64,000 nucleotides of DNA from Gp13-AA77 sp035946735 (GTDB lineage Bacteria; Acidobacteriota; Terriglobia; UBA7540). The position numbers were made by a program, and so were the translations under genes. The DNA lies in the NCBI GenBank assembly GCA_035946735.1, contig DASYYZ010000130.1:36839-100838 (forward strand), written 5' to 3'. Below, piece after piece: positions 18,467 through 27,219 of the stretch (position 1 is the first letter of the stretch; each line of letters opens with the position of its first letter). The notes beneath the pieces are model-generated. The model searched no databases, had not been told where the DNA came from, and worked only from the letters and a program-made list of their open reading frames with translations.

Positions 18467-18994
18467 TTAGGTTTTCGGCTTGCCGGTCTGCTCGCTCAGG
18501 TAGATGTCCTTGTAGCTCAGATAGTGCGTGGCATGTCCGTCGATGAAGCGCTGTTCCCCATCGCCCAGTTGCCGCTTGAACTGCGCCGGAATGCCCATAT
18601 AAAGGCTGCGCGGCGGGATCACGCTGTTCTCCGGCACCAGCGCGCCCGCGGCAATGATGGAGCCTGCGCCCACGCGCACGTTATTCAGCAGGATCGCACC
18701 CATTCCGATGAGGCAGTGGTCCTCGACGGTGCAGCCGTGCAGAATGGCGCGGTGCCCGACGGTCACCCATTTACCTACGATTACCGGCGAGCGCAGCACC
18801 GTGTGGACAATCGTGCCGTCCTGGAGATTGCTGTTTTCTCCTACGCGGATGAGCTCGATGTCGCCGCGCAAAACGCACTGGAACCAGACGCTGGCGTTCT
18901 CAGCGATCTCGACATCCCCGATGAGGTCGGCGCTCGGCGCTACAAATGCCGAGGATGCGATGCGGGGAACCCGCCCTTGATAAGCAGCGATCAT
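18467..18994 (-). CDS. gamma-class carbonic anhydrase-like hexapeptide protein
   Basis: A 175-residue left-handed beta-helix protein of the YrdA/CaiE/gamma-carbonic anhydrase group. The three zinc histidines are visible as H64 (TIVHT), H81 and H86 (VGHRAILHG), each from a different turn as in the trimeric Cam family. Two catalytic Glu residues of archaeal Cam are not clearly conserved, so true carbonic anhydrase activity is uncertain. ATG 18994. It lies upstream of hisS on the same strand. Confidence 0.85.
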   Translation of the reverse strand: MIAAYQGRVPRIASSAFVAPSADLIGDVEIAENASVWFQCVLRGDIELIRVGENSNLQDGTIVHTVLRSPVIVGKWVTVGHRAILHGCTVEDHCLIGMGAILLNNVRVGAGSIIAAGALVPENSVIPPRSLYMGIPAQFKRQLGDGEQRFIDGHATHYLSYKDIYLSEQTGKPKT

Positions 18995-19133
18995 GTGTGG
19001 GGATACTCAACCGCTGAAGCGTCGAACTCGCGGCAAAACTCAAATTAACATAGCGTAAGACGAGGGCACAAGGCGGGTGCAGCGCCGCGGGGCGTGGTTG
19101 CATAGGCTCAAGCTCGTCCCAAGTCCCGGTGTT

Positions 19134-19139
19134 TATAAT
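19134..19139 (+). promoter_or_regulatory. -10 box giving a nearly leaderless mRNA for the glycosylase gene
   Basis: A perfect TATAAT at 19134-19139 ends nine bases before ATG 19149. With a normal start 6-8 bases after the box, the mRNA leader would be only two or three bases. No convincing -35 box is seen 17 bases upstream, and no ribosome site is possible in so short a leader. Confidence 0.4.
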
Positions 19140-19148
19140 GAGATCTCT

Positions 19149-20135
19149 ATGCTCATTTCGACGCGGCAGCCCTTCGATTTCAAGCGGACTTTGCGCTTCA
19201 TTCTAAGTCCGCCGAAGCTGCTGGACAGGCCGTTGCTCGATCACTTTGTGGACGGCGAATATCGGCGCGCAGCGGAGATCGGCGGCCAGCCGGTTCTCTA
19301 TGGTGTTTCTGAGGCGGCGCGTTCGCGGTCAAAGCCGCAAGCACCCGCGCTCGAGGTCCGCATCCTCGCTGGTCCACGCGATCTGTCGATCGACCAGGCT
19401 GTCGCCGCTCTGGTGCGGCGCCAGTTCTCCACCGATCTCGATCTTGGGCCGTTCTATCAGCTCGCCCTTGCCGACCCGGCGTTGTCCCGGCTCGTCACGC
19501 ATTTTCGGGGCATGCGGATTCCGCAGGCGCCCGCGGTTTTCGAGACGCTGATTTGCGCCATCCTGGAACAGCAGGTCAACCTGTCCTTCGCCCATCAAGT
19601 GAAGGAGGCCCTGGTCGAGACTTACGGCGGCCAGGTGGAATTCGAGGGACGAACCTACCGCATATTTCCCGAGCCTGCGGCGCTCGCCATCACCACTCCT
19701 GAGGAGCTGCGCCGGCTGCAGATCTCGGGACCGAAAGCGCGATATCTCATCGGCCTGTCGCGGGCCGCGCTCGACGGCCGCCTCGACCTCGAAGCTCTGC
19801 GCGAGATCGAGCCCAGGCAGGCGCATGAGCGGCTCCTGCGCGAGAAGGGCGTGGGCATGTGGACGGCTCATTACGTGGGGTTGCGGGCGCTCGGCCATCT
19901 CGACTGCCTGCCCGCCGCCGACGTGGGCCTGCAAAAGGTGATCCAGCGGCTGTACGGACTGCGTAAACCGCCTACGCCCCTTCGGGTGGAAAAGATGGGC
20001 AAAGCTTGGAGCGGCTGGCGCAGCTACGCCACGTTCTACCTGTGGCTTACCTACTGGGAGGAAGCGGAGTGGCGGCAGGCGCTCGAGGAGGACCTTCGTT
20101 TGGAGCGGCATAAGTCGCGATCCGGGCGCGCCTGA
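19149..20135 (+). CDS. AlkA-type DNA-3-methyladenine glycosylase
   Basis: A 328-residue HhH-GPD glycosylase that removes alkylated bases. The helix-hairpin-helix (LREKGVGMWTA, about 231-240), the Gly-Pro-Asp loop with catalytic D258 (PAADVGLQKV) and the conserved ILEQQVNLSFA helix (about 138-148) are present. An N-terminal TBP-like domain of about 110 residues precedes them, as in AlkA. ATG 19149 is chosen because the -10 box lies just before it and no ribosome site supports the upstream TTG. A DinB protein follows after 32 bp. Confidence 0.85.
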   Translation: MLISTRQPFDFKRTLRFILSPPKLLDRPLLDHFVDGEYRRAAEIGGQPVLYGVSEAARSRSKPQAPALEVRILAGPRDLSIDQAVAALVRRQFSTDLDLGPFYQLALADPALSRLVTHFRGMRIPQAPAVFETLICAILEQQVNLSFAHQVKEALVETYGGQVEFEGRTYRIFPEPAALAITTPEELRRLQISGPKARYLIGLSRAALDGRLDLEALREIEPRQAHERLLREKGVGMWTAHYVGLRALGHLDCLPAADVGLQKVIQRLYGLRKPPTPLRVEKMGKAWSGWRSYATFYLWLTYWEEAEWRQALEEDLRLERHKSRSGRA

Positions 20136-20167
20136 CCCGGCAGCTGCGATTGACAACCGGAGGGTCA

Positions 20168-20707
20168 ATGACATCCGCTGATCCAACACCAGAGCTTTTG
20201 AGACTTGCCCGGCACTCTTTGCGGACTCATCATCTGCCGCGCATCGAGCGCTGCCTGCGGACGCTTTCCGAAGAGCAGATCTGGTGGCGGCCGAATGACG
20301 CATCCAACAGCGCAGGGAATCTGGTGCTGCATCTCGCTGGAAACGTGCGGCAGTGGATCGTCTCCGGACTCGGTGGTGCGCCCGACGCGCGCCGCCGCGA
20401 ACAGGAGTTCGCCGAGCGTGGTCCCGTCCCGCGCGTTCAATTACTGCTCACTCTGCGCGGAGCCGTGGCGGACGCGTGCAAGGTGTTGCGCCTGCTGCCG
20501 GCCGAAGATCTTGCCCGCGCATATCGTATTCAGAAGCTGCGAGTGACGGGATTGAACGCGGTCCTCCACGTGGTGGAGCACTTCGCCTTTCACACCGGCC
20601 AGATCATCTTCCTTACCAAGCAGCAGGCCGGGCGCGACCTGGGCTTAACGAATCTACCAGGCGAAAAACGGCCAAAGAAGCGGCGCGGGTCGCTGCCGGT
20701 ACTCTAA
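20168..20707 (+). CDS. DinB-like four-helix metalloprotein
   Basis: A 179-residue protein of the DinB/DUF1572 superfamily, mostly helical, with the metal-binding triad H55, H138 and H142 (LHLAGN, VVEHFAFHTGQI). Members include bacillithiol- and mycothiol-dependent transferases and uncharacterised stress proteins. ATG 20168 is preferred to an upstream TTG because a GGAGGG site precedes it by four bases. A lysine/arginine-rich tail (EKRPKKRRGS) closes the protein. Substrate thiol unknown. Confidence 0.8.
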   Translation: MTSADPTPELLRLARHSLRTHHLPRIERCLRTLSEEQIWWRPNDASNSAGNLVLHLAGNVRQWIVSGLGGAPDARRREQEFAERGPVPRVQLLLTLRGAVADACKVLRLLPAEDLARAYRIQKLRVTGLNAVLHVVEHFAFHTGQIIFLTKQQAGRDLGLTNLPGEKRPKKRRGSLPVL

Positions 20708-20724
20708 ACAAGTTTCGGCGGGTG

Positions 20725-22338
20725 TCACGGAAGTTGGGTGACGCGGTTGGCCAGCATCACGAGCTTGCCTGCAGGGATGGTGAACCCGTTCAAAGTGATG
20801 CTCACGGGCTCATAGAAAAGCAGTCCCTGCACCAGGAGGTTGGGCTGAGGCCGGAGGCTTGTCAATCCGGTTGTGTTCACGTAGGAGGTCGAGGAACTGG
20901 TAACCACGTAGATCGGCAGGGCCGGGGCATCACCCTGCTGCAGCAGGGTGGCGCAAGGGGATAAAGTGAACACTCCCGTGCGATCGTCCGTTTGAACTGC
21001 CAGCAAAGATGCGAAGGCGCCTTCGTGACTCTGAAGCTTCAGATCCACTTCACTGGCTACAACGCTCACTGGAGGCGTTACCCCAGGCGCCGGAGTAGTG
21101 GGAGGCACCGTGTAAACTCCATGCACCACAACGTCTTCGCCGACGGCGATCGCGGAAGCTCCGAACGGCAGCGCAGCGAAATTAACGCTCGGGTTGGTGG
21201 ATCCGGGCGCCGGCGCCGGGGGGTAGGTGTTGTAGATGGCGCTGGCCGGCAGGGAGACGTCAACCGCAGTATCAAGGCTGAACGCGCTGACAACCGGCGG
21301 AGGCTCCGTTTTTCGCAGGAACATCATAAATCCAGTTACACTGCCGCCGGAGTCTTTCGTAACCGAGAGCACGGGACCGATCAAGGCAATCTGTTGGTTG
21401 GTGGGATCCTCTTCCGGACCAATCGTAATGCTGTTCGTTTGCAGGTTTCCGTCACTATCCACGAATCCGTCCAGCAGGGCATAACTGTTAGTCAGGATGG
21501 TGTTCAAGGGCTGCGGTGTGCAGACGCTATTCGAAACCGGAAGCTGCGGCGGCACCGGCTGAGCGCAGATTGCGGTGTTCTTGGTGAAGTTTGCCGTTAG
21601 CGTCGGGCCGCCTCCAACGCCATTTGTGGGCGGCAACGACTGGACTGAGACGGCGCCGGTAAAGTTGCTGGAGCCTGAAGTAAAAGAGTTGGCCTGGACC
21701 GTTTGTAGGAAACCCTCAACGCCATCGAAATACCCGAAGCCCGTCGTGGTGGAGGGCGCAGGGGCGCCTACATTGGCCAGGGGCGTCACCACACCAGTCA
21801 CGTTTCCCTGCGAATCGACCTGGATGCTGTGTCCCAGATCGAAGTTCATCGTAAGGACCGACGCGCCGCTGCTCGCGAGGTTAAGCTGCGGATCGATCGT
21901 GAAAAGCGGCGGCGTCGAGGTGCTTACGTTTGCCGCCATACTCGTGATGGGCGGGTTCCGCGTAGGATCGTAAAGATACATCGTGCCTGCCGAGAGGCCA
22001 AGGCTGACGCGATTGTAGGCGCCGGCGTCGATCGAGCTGATATCCAGCGGAACCAGAGTGTCTCGCAGGGATGCGAGATCAACGGATATCACTGTGCTCA
22101 GAGAACTGAGCACAGACACTGTGTTGGTGCTGTTGGCAACGCCAAGCACCATCTGAGTAATGTTCACGCGCAGCGCTAGGACGTCGCAAATAGGGGTGTC
22201 GCCAATGAACGTATAGAGAGTGCCAGTCCCGGAGACTCCGGTGGGCGTTGAAGGCGCCGAGGAAGATGATCCTCCACAGCCCCATGCGAAAAAGCTCAGC
22301 ACCAGCAAGAGACCAAACGCCAAAATGCGTCTTGCCAT
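20725..22338 (-). CDS. DUF4382-type surface lipoprotein
   Basis: A 537-residue exported protein. The leader ends FFAWGCGGSSSS, a lipoprotein-type cleavage site (Trp at -2 is unusual) followed by a Ser-rich linker. The N-terminal region (DVLALRVNITQMVL, LDISSIDAGAYNRVSLGLSAG) matches the DUF4382 pattern, and the C-terminal half has repeated beta segments like DUF5666 (VHGVYTVPP, VVHGVY, LVQGLLFYEP). A GGAG site lies five bases before ATG 22338; ATG 22341 and GTG 22344 are alternatives. Role unknown; likely anchored in the outer membrane facing outward or the periplasm. Confidence 0.7.
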   Translation of the reverse strand: MARRILAFGLLLVLSFFAWGCGGSSSSAPSTPTGVSGTGTLYTFIGDTPICDVLALRVNITQMVLGVANSTNTVSVLSSLSTVISVDLASLRDTLVPLDISSIDAGAYNRVSLGLSAGTMYLYDPTRNPPITSMAANVSTSTPPLFTIDPQLNLASSGASVLTMNFDLGHSIQVDSQGNVTGVVTPLANVGAPAPSTTTGFGYFDGVEGFLQTVQANSFTSGSSNFTGAVSVQSLPPTNGVGGGPTLTANFTKNTAICAQPVPPQLPVSNSVCTPQPLNTILTNSYALLDGFVDSDGNLQTNSITIGPEEDPTNQQIALIGPVLSVTKDSGGSVTGFMMFLRKTEPPPVVSAFSLDTAVDVSLPASAIYNTYPPAPAPGSTNPSVNFAALPFGASAIAVGEDVVVHGVYTVPPTTPAPGVTPPVSVVASEVDLKLQSHEGAFASLLAVQTDDRTGVFTLSPCATLLQQGDAPALPIYVVTSSSTSYVNTTGLTSLRPQPNLLVQGLLFYEPVSITLNGFTIPAGKLVMLANRVTQLP

Positions 22339-22344
22339 CATCAC

Positions 22345-22837
22345 TCCGTGAAAAGGTCAGCGCCATTCCGTCGCGCGGCTCCGCCGCAGTTCCGGGCCTC
22401 GTCACCGCAGTTCCGGCGCCCATCAAAAGTTCCTCGTTCGTTGGTCCTTAGCTCAGATGACGAAGGAACCGGCGCGGGTTATCCCGGCGCGAGCCCTGGA
22501 GGGCCTCAACTCCATTTGAAGCCTTAAGATACTAATAACCCGGCAGCCCGACTCTTAGCAACGCCCGGCTCTCTGGTGAGCCGGCGACGAACCCTTGCGG
22601 GCTACATCAACGCGGTCTTTCAGAGTCGCTAGCGAGTTGCCGGCCGCTTCACGAGGCAGGGTTCAGGTGGCGTGTTTTTGCCCGGCCGCTTTGGCCGAGT
22701 TCCCCGCGATTCGCCACTCGGCTGCCACTCGCTCCGCCAGAAGACCGAGACCATAAGGGAGGCAGCACAGCCCTGCCTTGCCACCGTTAGGCCCAACATC
22801 GGATAATTCTTTCAGTCTGGAACAAGGGAGGCCCAAC
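22345..22837. other. long divergent intergenic region with several hairpins
   Basis: About 490 bases between the lipoprotein gene and the phosphodiesterase-like gene have no convincing protein. They hold the structured segment at 22549-22628 described separately, and further hairpins, among them one closed by CGGCC/GGCCG near 22684-22698 and one closed by GGCAG/CTGCC near 22761-22777. Promoters for the two flanking genes must also lie here, but no strong box pair is visible. Confidence 0.5.
22549..22628 (+). ncRNA. structured leader RNA, possible GEMM-like riboswitch
   Basis: An 80-base segment closed by CGACTCT (22549-22555) and its exact complement AGAGTCG (22622-22628). Inside is a 7-bp hairpin, CCGGCTC (22565-22571) with GAGCCGG (22578-22584), then GCGACGAACCC and a short CCC/GGG hairpin followed by CTA. 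The order GCAAC, hairpin, GACG-AA-CC, small hairpin, GG-CTA recalls class I cyclic-di-GMP (GEMM) riboswitches, but the 3' conserved part (GCCGGGTT) is not clearly there. It lies about 210 bases upstream of the phosphodiesterase-like gene on the same strand. The secondary structure is seen; the identity is a guess. Confidence 0.3.
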
Positions 22838-24094
22838 GTGTCGTCGAAGCGAGCAGTCATTTACATGTTCGTAGGAGTCTTTGTGTTTCTAGCCGGAGTC
22901 GGCGCCTTGAAACGAACCGGTATTGCGTCCACGCTCTCTTCCAAGCCGCGTGTGATCATCATGGCGGTCAACGGAGCCGAATGGGACGTCCTCCGCCCCT
23001 TACTGATCCGAGGCGAGCTTCCCAATCTGAAGCACGTGATCGAAAATGGCGTGTATGGTAAGCTCCGCACCATCTCGGCGCCAAACTGCCCGAAGGTCTT
23101 CACCACGTTCTTCACGAGCGTCCCTCCGGAGAAGAGCGGAATCACTGGTTTTGTGGTGGACGGCCAGACGGCCAACACCAATATGCTGCGGAGCGAACCT
23201 TTCTGGTCCATCCTGAGCAAGCATGGTGTCACGGTGGGCATGGCCAACGTCCCTGCGACCTTTCCGGTGATGCCGGTGAACGGCTATATGATCAGCGGCA
23301 TGCTGACCCGGGGCAAGGGTTGCGAGGACGGCGTGCTGTGCGCTCCCAAGCTCTCGGAAGTTGAGGGCGGAGACGCCGTCTACCCCAAGACCATGATCCC
23401 GGAACTTGAGGCGAAGGTGGGCGATTTTCTGATCGACTGCTCCCGCATGCCAAACAAAGAAGACCTGGAGGGCAAGGAGGCGCAGGAGGTGCAGGCGTGG
23501 CTCGCCGGCGTGCAGAAGATCCGCGAGCAGCAGAACAAGCTCTTCCTCTACCTGCTGCGGAATCATCCCACGGACTTCACCATGTTTGATCAGTCCTGCG
23601 AAGACCGCGTGGGCCACTGGCTCTACCCAATCCAGGATTACAACGTGGGCTACAACTCCAAGGTGAACTCGGTGCGGGTGGACGCTTTTCCAGACCAGTA
23701 CCGCGCCTTCGATAAGGTGCTGGGATCTGTTTTGCCTTTCGTCGACGCCAACACCACTCTATTCATCATCTCCGACCACGGCATCAAACCGCTGCGCGAA
23801 TTTGGCGACGAGCACGCGGACCACAGTCACGGCAGTTCAGTCCCGTCCACCACGCCGGTGATCGCGAAACACGACTTCCCCGACGCCGACGACGTTCCGG
23901 GCGCTTTCATCGCCATGGGCCCCGGCATCAGGAAGGGCTACGAGCTGATGGGCTTCGCCGCCAGCGCTTTCGACATTGCGCCCACTGTGCTGCATCTCTA
24001 TGGCATTGATCCGCCCTCGCAAATGCAGGGTCACTTTCTTACAGAGATCTACGAAACGAGCCCCGCGAAGCAGACGGCCAAACTCGGTCACTGA
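22838..24094 (+). CDS. membrane-anchored alkaline-phosphatase-superfamily phosphodiesterase-like protein
   Basis: A 418-residue protein with an N-terminal transmembrane anchor (VIYMFVGVFVFLAGVGAL) and a type I phosphodiesterase/nucleotide pyrophosphatase-like domain outside the membrane. The C-terminal metal motifs are present (SDHGIKPL, EHADHSHGS), and the likely nucleophile threonine is in KVFTTFFT (T89/T90). The first metal-binding Asp of the superfamily is Asn here (AVNGAEWD, N45). The start is GTG 22838, with an AGGGAGG site six bases upstream. It faces a second alkaline-phosphatase-superfamily protein tail to tail (42 bp gap). Substrate unknown, possibly a glycan or lipid phosphodiester. 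Confidence 0.75.
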   Translation: MSSKRAVIYMFVGVFVFLAGVGALKRTGIASTLSSKPRVIIMAVNGAEWDVLRPLLIRGELPNLKHVIENGVYGKLRTISAPNCPKVFTTFFTSVPPEKSGITGFVVDGQTANTNMLRSEPFWSILSKHGVTVGMANVPATFPVMPVNGYMISGMLTRGKGCEDGVLCAPKLSEVEGGDAVYPKTMIPELEAKVGDFLIDCSRMPNKEDLEGKEAQEVQAWLAGVQKIREQQNKLFLYLLRNHPTDFTMFDQSCEDRVGHWLYPIQDYNVGYNSKVNSVRVDAFPDQYRAFDKVLGSVLPFVDANTTLFIISDHGIKPLREFGDEHADHSHGSSVPSTTPVIAKHDFPDADDVPGAFIAMGPGIRKGYELMGFAASAFDIAPTVLHLYGIDPPSQMQGHFLTEIYETSPAKQTAKLGH

Positions 24095-24136
24095 TGCGCC
24101 GGCCTGGAGCTCTGGCTGATTGCCACTGGTGGCAAG

Positions 24137-26146
24137 TTACCGCTTGGACCGGCCGTCGATCTCCCTCGCCTGCGTGATAAGGTCTGATACCTCCCGGGAG
24201 TTCGGCGCGAGACGCCCTGCCAGTTCGAGTTGCTGCAGCGCCTCGGCGGCTTTGTGCTGGGCGAGATAGGCGCGGGCAAGCTCGACATACGCCTCAGGCC
24301 GGGCGGGATCCAGGATGATCGCGGCCTGAAGCGCGTCCTCGGACTTGTCCCATATCTTCAATCCCGCATTCACTTTGCCGAGCAGCACTCGGGCCTCGTA
24401 GCTTCCCGTAAGAATACTCTCGCTGCCTTCCAGTACGTCGCGCGACCCGCTGACGTCTCCGCTGGCGTATCGGGCGCGGGCCTCGTCGAGCGCCGCGGCA
24501 GAATCCTGGGGGCGAATCTTCAGAGCGCGGCTCAGCAGGTCTGTCGCGCGGCCATAGTTTCCCTGGGCAAACTCCAATTGGCCAAGCTGCGACAACACTA
24601 CAGCAGACGAGGGATCTAGAGCCAGAGCGCTCTCCAGATCGTGGCGCGCGTCCGCGGCTTTGCGGTCCTCGGCGGCGAGCATTGAGCTGTGAATCAGGTT
24701 GAACGACTGGATCTTGTCCTTGGGATCGGGCAGCAGGGAGGGCTCAGGAGCCGTCGTCGAGCCGGAGTCTTTCCCGAGATAGCCCAGTGCTCTTAGCTCT
24801 TCAATCTTAGCAGGAGCGACGTTGGCGGCCACTCCCCCGGGATCCGTAGCAAGCCTTCGCATATCAGCCACCAGGGCACGCAGCTTCTGAACGTCTCCAT
24901 TCCAGGGAGCGTATACGTTCTGGCTTTCCGCCGGATCGGCGCTGAGATCATAGAACTCGGGACGCGGCGCTTCGATGTATTTCTGCTCGTGAAGGCGGAC
25001 GGAGCGCAGCGGTGCCCATCCGAAGCCGAGGGGGTAGTCCGTCTCGCCGAAGGCCGCGCGCTCCGAATTCCTGGACCTGGGCGCAGTCGCCTCCGGCCCT
25101 GCAGGTTCCCGGGCGCCGATAGACGTCCAAAGCGGCTTCAACGAAGCGCCGTCCAGCGGCCTGTCGAATTCGATTCCGGCAACGTCCAGGATCGTTGGAA
25201 AGATGTCGATCGTCCTGACCTGGTCATCAACGAGACGAGCGCGATCCGCTGGCCTCTGGGCCGTGAGAGCGCCCTGCGGGGGCTTGACGATCAGTGGGAC
25301 GTGAGTGGTGGAATCGTACAAGAAGATGCCGTGGGTCTGCTCGCCATGCTCGCCAAGGCCTTCGCCGTGGTCGCCTGTGACGATGATGGCTGCGCGGCTG
25401 TAAAGGTTCTGTTTCGCCAGAAAGTCCAGCAAATGGCCTAGGGCGCTGTCGGCATACGCGATCTCGCCGTCATACAGGCGGCCCACGTACTCGGTCCGAT
25501 ACGGCTCCGGCGGATCATAGGGATCGTGGGGGTCGTAGAAATGCACCCAAACGAATCTGGGTTCCGCGCCTTTGTGCTCGAGCATCCAGGACTCCGCCCG
25601 ATGTTCAACGTCCATAGCGCGTCTTTCGAGCCGTTGATAACGGGAAGCGCTATCGGGAAGATGGGCTGGAAAATTGTCATAGTGATCGAAGCCGCGATTG
25701 AATCCGGGTGCAAGACCATTGCTATCGAGAATGACTGCACCGATGAAAGCAGCAGTCGAATAGCCGTGCGCTTTCATCACCTCGGCAAGCGTAGGCACGC
25801 CCGGCGCGAGCGGCATACCAAAATCGCGCACTCCGTGCCGGGACGGGACAAGTCCGGTGAGAATGCTGGCGTGAGAAGCGTTCGTGATCGGGCTCGGCGT
25901 GAAAGCATTGGCGAAGCGGATGCCATCTCCCGCCAGGCGATCGAGAGCGGGGGTGTGAATTGCCTGGTCGCCGTAACACCCGACGTGGTCGGCCCGGAGC
26001 GTGTCGATGGTGATCAGGAAAACATCCGGGGCTGCGCCAGCGGCCGGTGCGCTAGAGTTCCCGAGCCTGCCTGGTACGGCGGTGAGGGCTGCACTTGCAG
26101 CACACGCCAGCAGGATTGCAGGGAAAGGTCGGGCCGGGGGCCTCAT
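24137..26146 (-). CDS. sulfatase-fold hydrolase with C-terminal TPR domain
   Basis: A 669-residue exported protein: signal peptide, sulfatase-like domain (about 40-400) and TPR repeats (about 480-669). Metal motifs are intact (LITIDTLRAD with D48; TGDHGEGLGEHG). The sulfatase signature C/S-x-P-x-R that becomes formylglycine is replaced: aligned on the STG end of the motif, the nucleophile position is Thr88 in ITNASHASILTG and the Arg is His. It therefore should not be a true sulfate ester hydrolase and more likely cleaves a phosphoester or phosphodiester. The TPR half suggests it works in a protein complex. ATG 26146. Confidence 0.8.
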   Translation of the reverse strand: MRPPARPFPAILLACAASAALTAVPGRLGNSSAPAAGAAPDVFLITIDTLRADHVGCYGDQAIHTPALDRLAGDGIRFANAFTPSPITNASHASILTGLVPSRHGVRDFGMPLAPGVPTLAEVMKAHGYSTAAFIGAVILDSNGLAPGFNRGFDHYDNFPAHLPDSASRYQRLERRAMDVEHRAESWMLEHKGAEPRFVWVHFYDPHDPYDPPEPYRTEYVGRLYDGEIAYADSALGHLLDFLAKQNLYSRAAIIVTGDHGEGLGEHGEQTHGIFLYDSTTHVPLIVKPPQGALTAQRPADRARLVDDQVRTIDIFPTILDVAGIEFDRPLDGASLKPLWTSIGAREPAGPEATAPRSRNSERAAFGETDYPLGFGWAPLRSVRLHEQKYIEAPRPEFYDLSADPAESQNVYAPWNGDVQKLRALVADMRRLATDPGGVAANVAPAKIEELRALGYLGKDSGSTTAPEPSLLPDPKDKIQSFNLIHSSMLAAEDRKAADARHDLESALALDPSSAVVLSQLGQLEFAQGNYGRATDLLSRALKIRPQDSAAALDEARARYASGDVSGSRDVLEGSESILTGSYEARVLLGKVNAGLKIWDKSEDALQAAIILDPARPEAYVELARAYLAQHKAAEALQQLELAGRLAPNSREVSDLITQAREIDGRSKR

Positions 26147-26249
26147 CGCCGCGAGCTTAACACACTCGGCGCTGCCCGGGACCGCCGATCAACCCGAGGC
26201 TCATCCCAGAATCGGCGGTCTTGGAAATTGTTGACGCCTCGGACGGCGA

Positions 26250-26879
26250 TTACTTCCCCTGCGCTTGCTGCTCGACCTGCAACTGGTTGTCGACCGAGAA
26301 AACATTCGGCACGCCGTTCGCCTGGACGCCGGCAACGTTCTTGTCGAAGGTGTTCGCCACCACGCCTTTCAGCGTGACGTGACCGTTGTCGACGATGATG
26401 TGGATCGGCGGCAAGGCTTGAAAGCCGTATCGATCGCTCAAGGCAGGGTTGCCGTAGATGGCGCGGAACTCCGCCCTGCGGATCTGATTGTCCATGTCCG
26501 AAACCGGCAGCACTTTGAGATTGTTGATCACCTTCTGTACGCCTTCAACGTGTTTCACCACATTTTCCGCGTCTGACTTGAGCACGGGCCAAACCACTTC
26601 GCCGTTCAGCGTTACGGTGTAGCCCTCGACACTGAATTCAAACCAATCGAAGATCGTGTAGTAGGGAAGCAGCACAAGTTGGTGACGGACCTCGCGAGCC
26701 AAATGAGCCTCAGCCGGCTGCAACTGTTGCGGCGATTGCTGCGCCTGCGGAATTTGTTGTCCTTGCCCTGCCGACTGTGGTTGCGCCGCTTGAAAAGCGA
26801 GGCCCGTGACCGGGGACAGATAGAGAGTTGCCAGGATGCCCAGACCGGGCAGAATTCGTGGGATTAATTTTGTTGCCAT
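26250..26879 (-). CDS. periplasmic protein with two BON domains
   Basis: A 209-residue exported protein: signal peptide to about residue 31, a Q-rich linker, then two BON domains (about 75-130 and 145-205), recognised by YTVTLNGEVVWPVLKSDAENVVKHVEGVQ and HVTLKGVVANTFDKNVA. BON domains bind phospholipid or help envelope stability (as in OsmY and DolP). ATG 26879 follows a perfect AAAGGAG site. The gene is divergent from the GH15 gene. Confidence 0.85.
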   Translation of the reverse strand: MATKLIPRILPGLGILATLYLSPVTGLAFQAAQPQSAGQGQQIPQAQQSPQQLQPAEAHLAREVRHQLVLLPYYTIFDWFEFSVEGYTVTLNGEVVWPVLKSDAENVVKHVEGVQKVINNLKVLPVSDMDNQIRRAEFRAIYGNPALSDRYGFQALPPIHIIVDNGHVTLKGVVANTFDKNVAGVQANGVPNVFSVDNQLQVEQQAQGK

Positions 26880-27219
26880 CTGTTTCTCCTTTACGTGGCG
26901 GCGTCGAGCCGGGGGCCGGCCCTTGCGGGCCCGAAAGCCCATCCGGCTAGCGCCGCGTCCAATCCTCTTGTTTTGATGTTATCCGGGCGGAATCATCTTC
27001 ATGACTCTCCAGAAAGCAAGGTTTTACAGCGATTTATCCTTAGATCTGCGGGTTTGGAGCGACTCACCCGAGCGAGGGGTGGGAGCGGCTTCGGAAATTG
27101 CGCGTCTACGCTGTATCCCGCGGACATCTCACAAAGTGGCCGGTGGCCGGCCTGCAATCACCGGAAACGGCGCAGGCAACTGAACGTCACACACCGCCTG
27201 GGTAGAGGAGCGATTCCGG
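26880..27219. other. divergent intergenic region between BON and GH15 genes
   Basis: About 340 bases without a gene. It holds GC-rich palindromes near the BON start (around 26908-26935, built on GGGCC/GGCCC) and a GGCCGGTGGCCGGCC palindromic stretch near 27140. Both flanking genes must be driven from here; no clear box pairs are seen. Confidence 0.5.
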
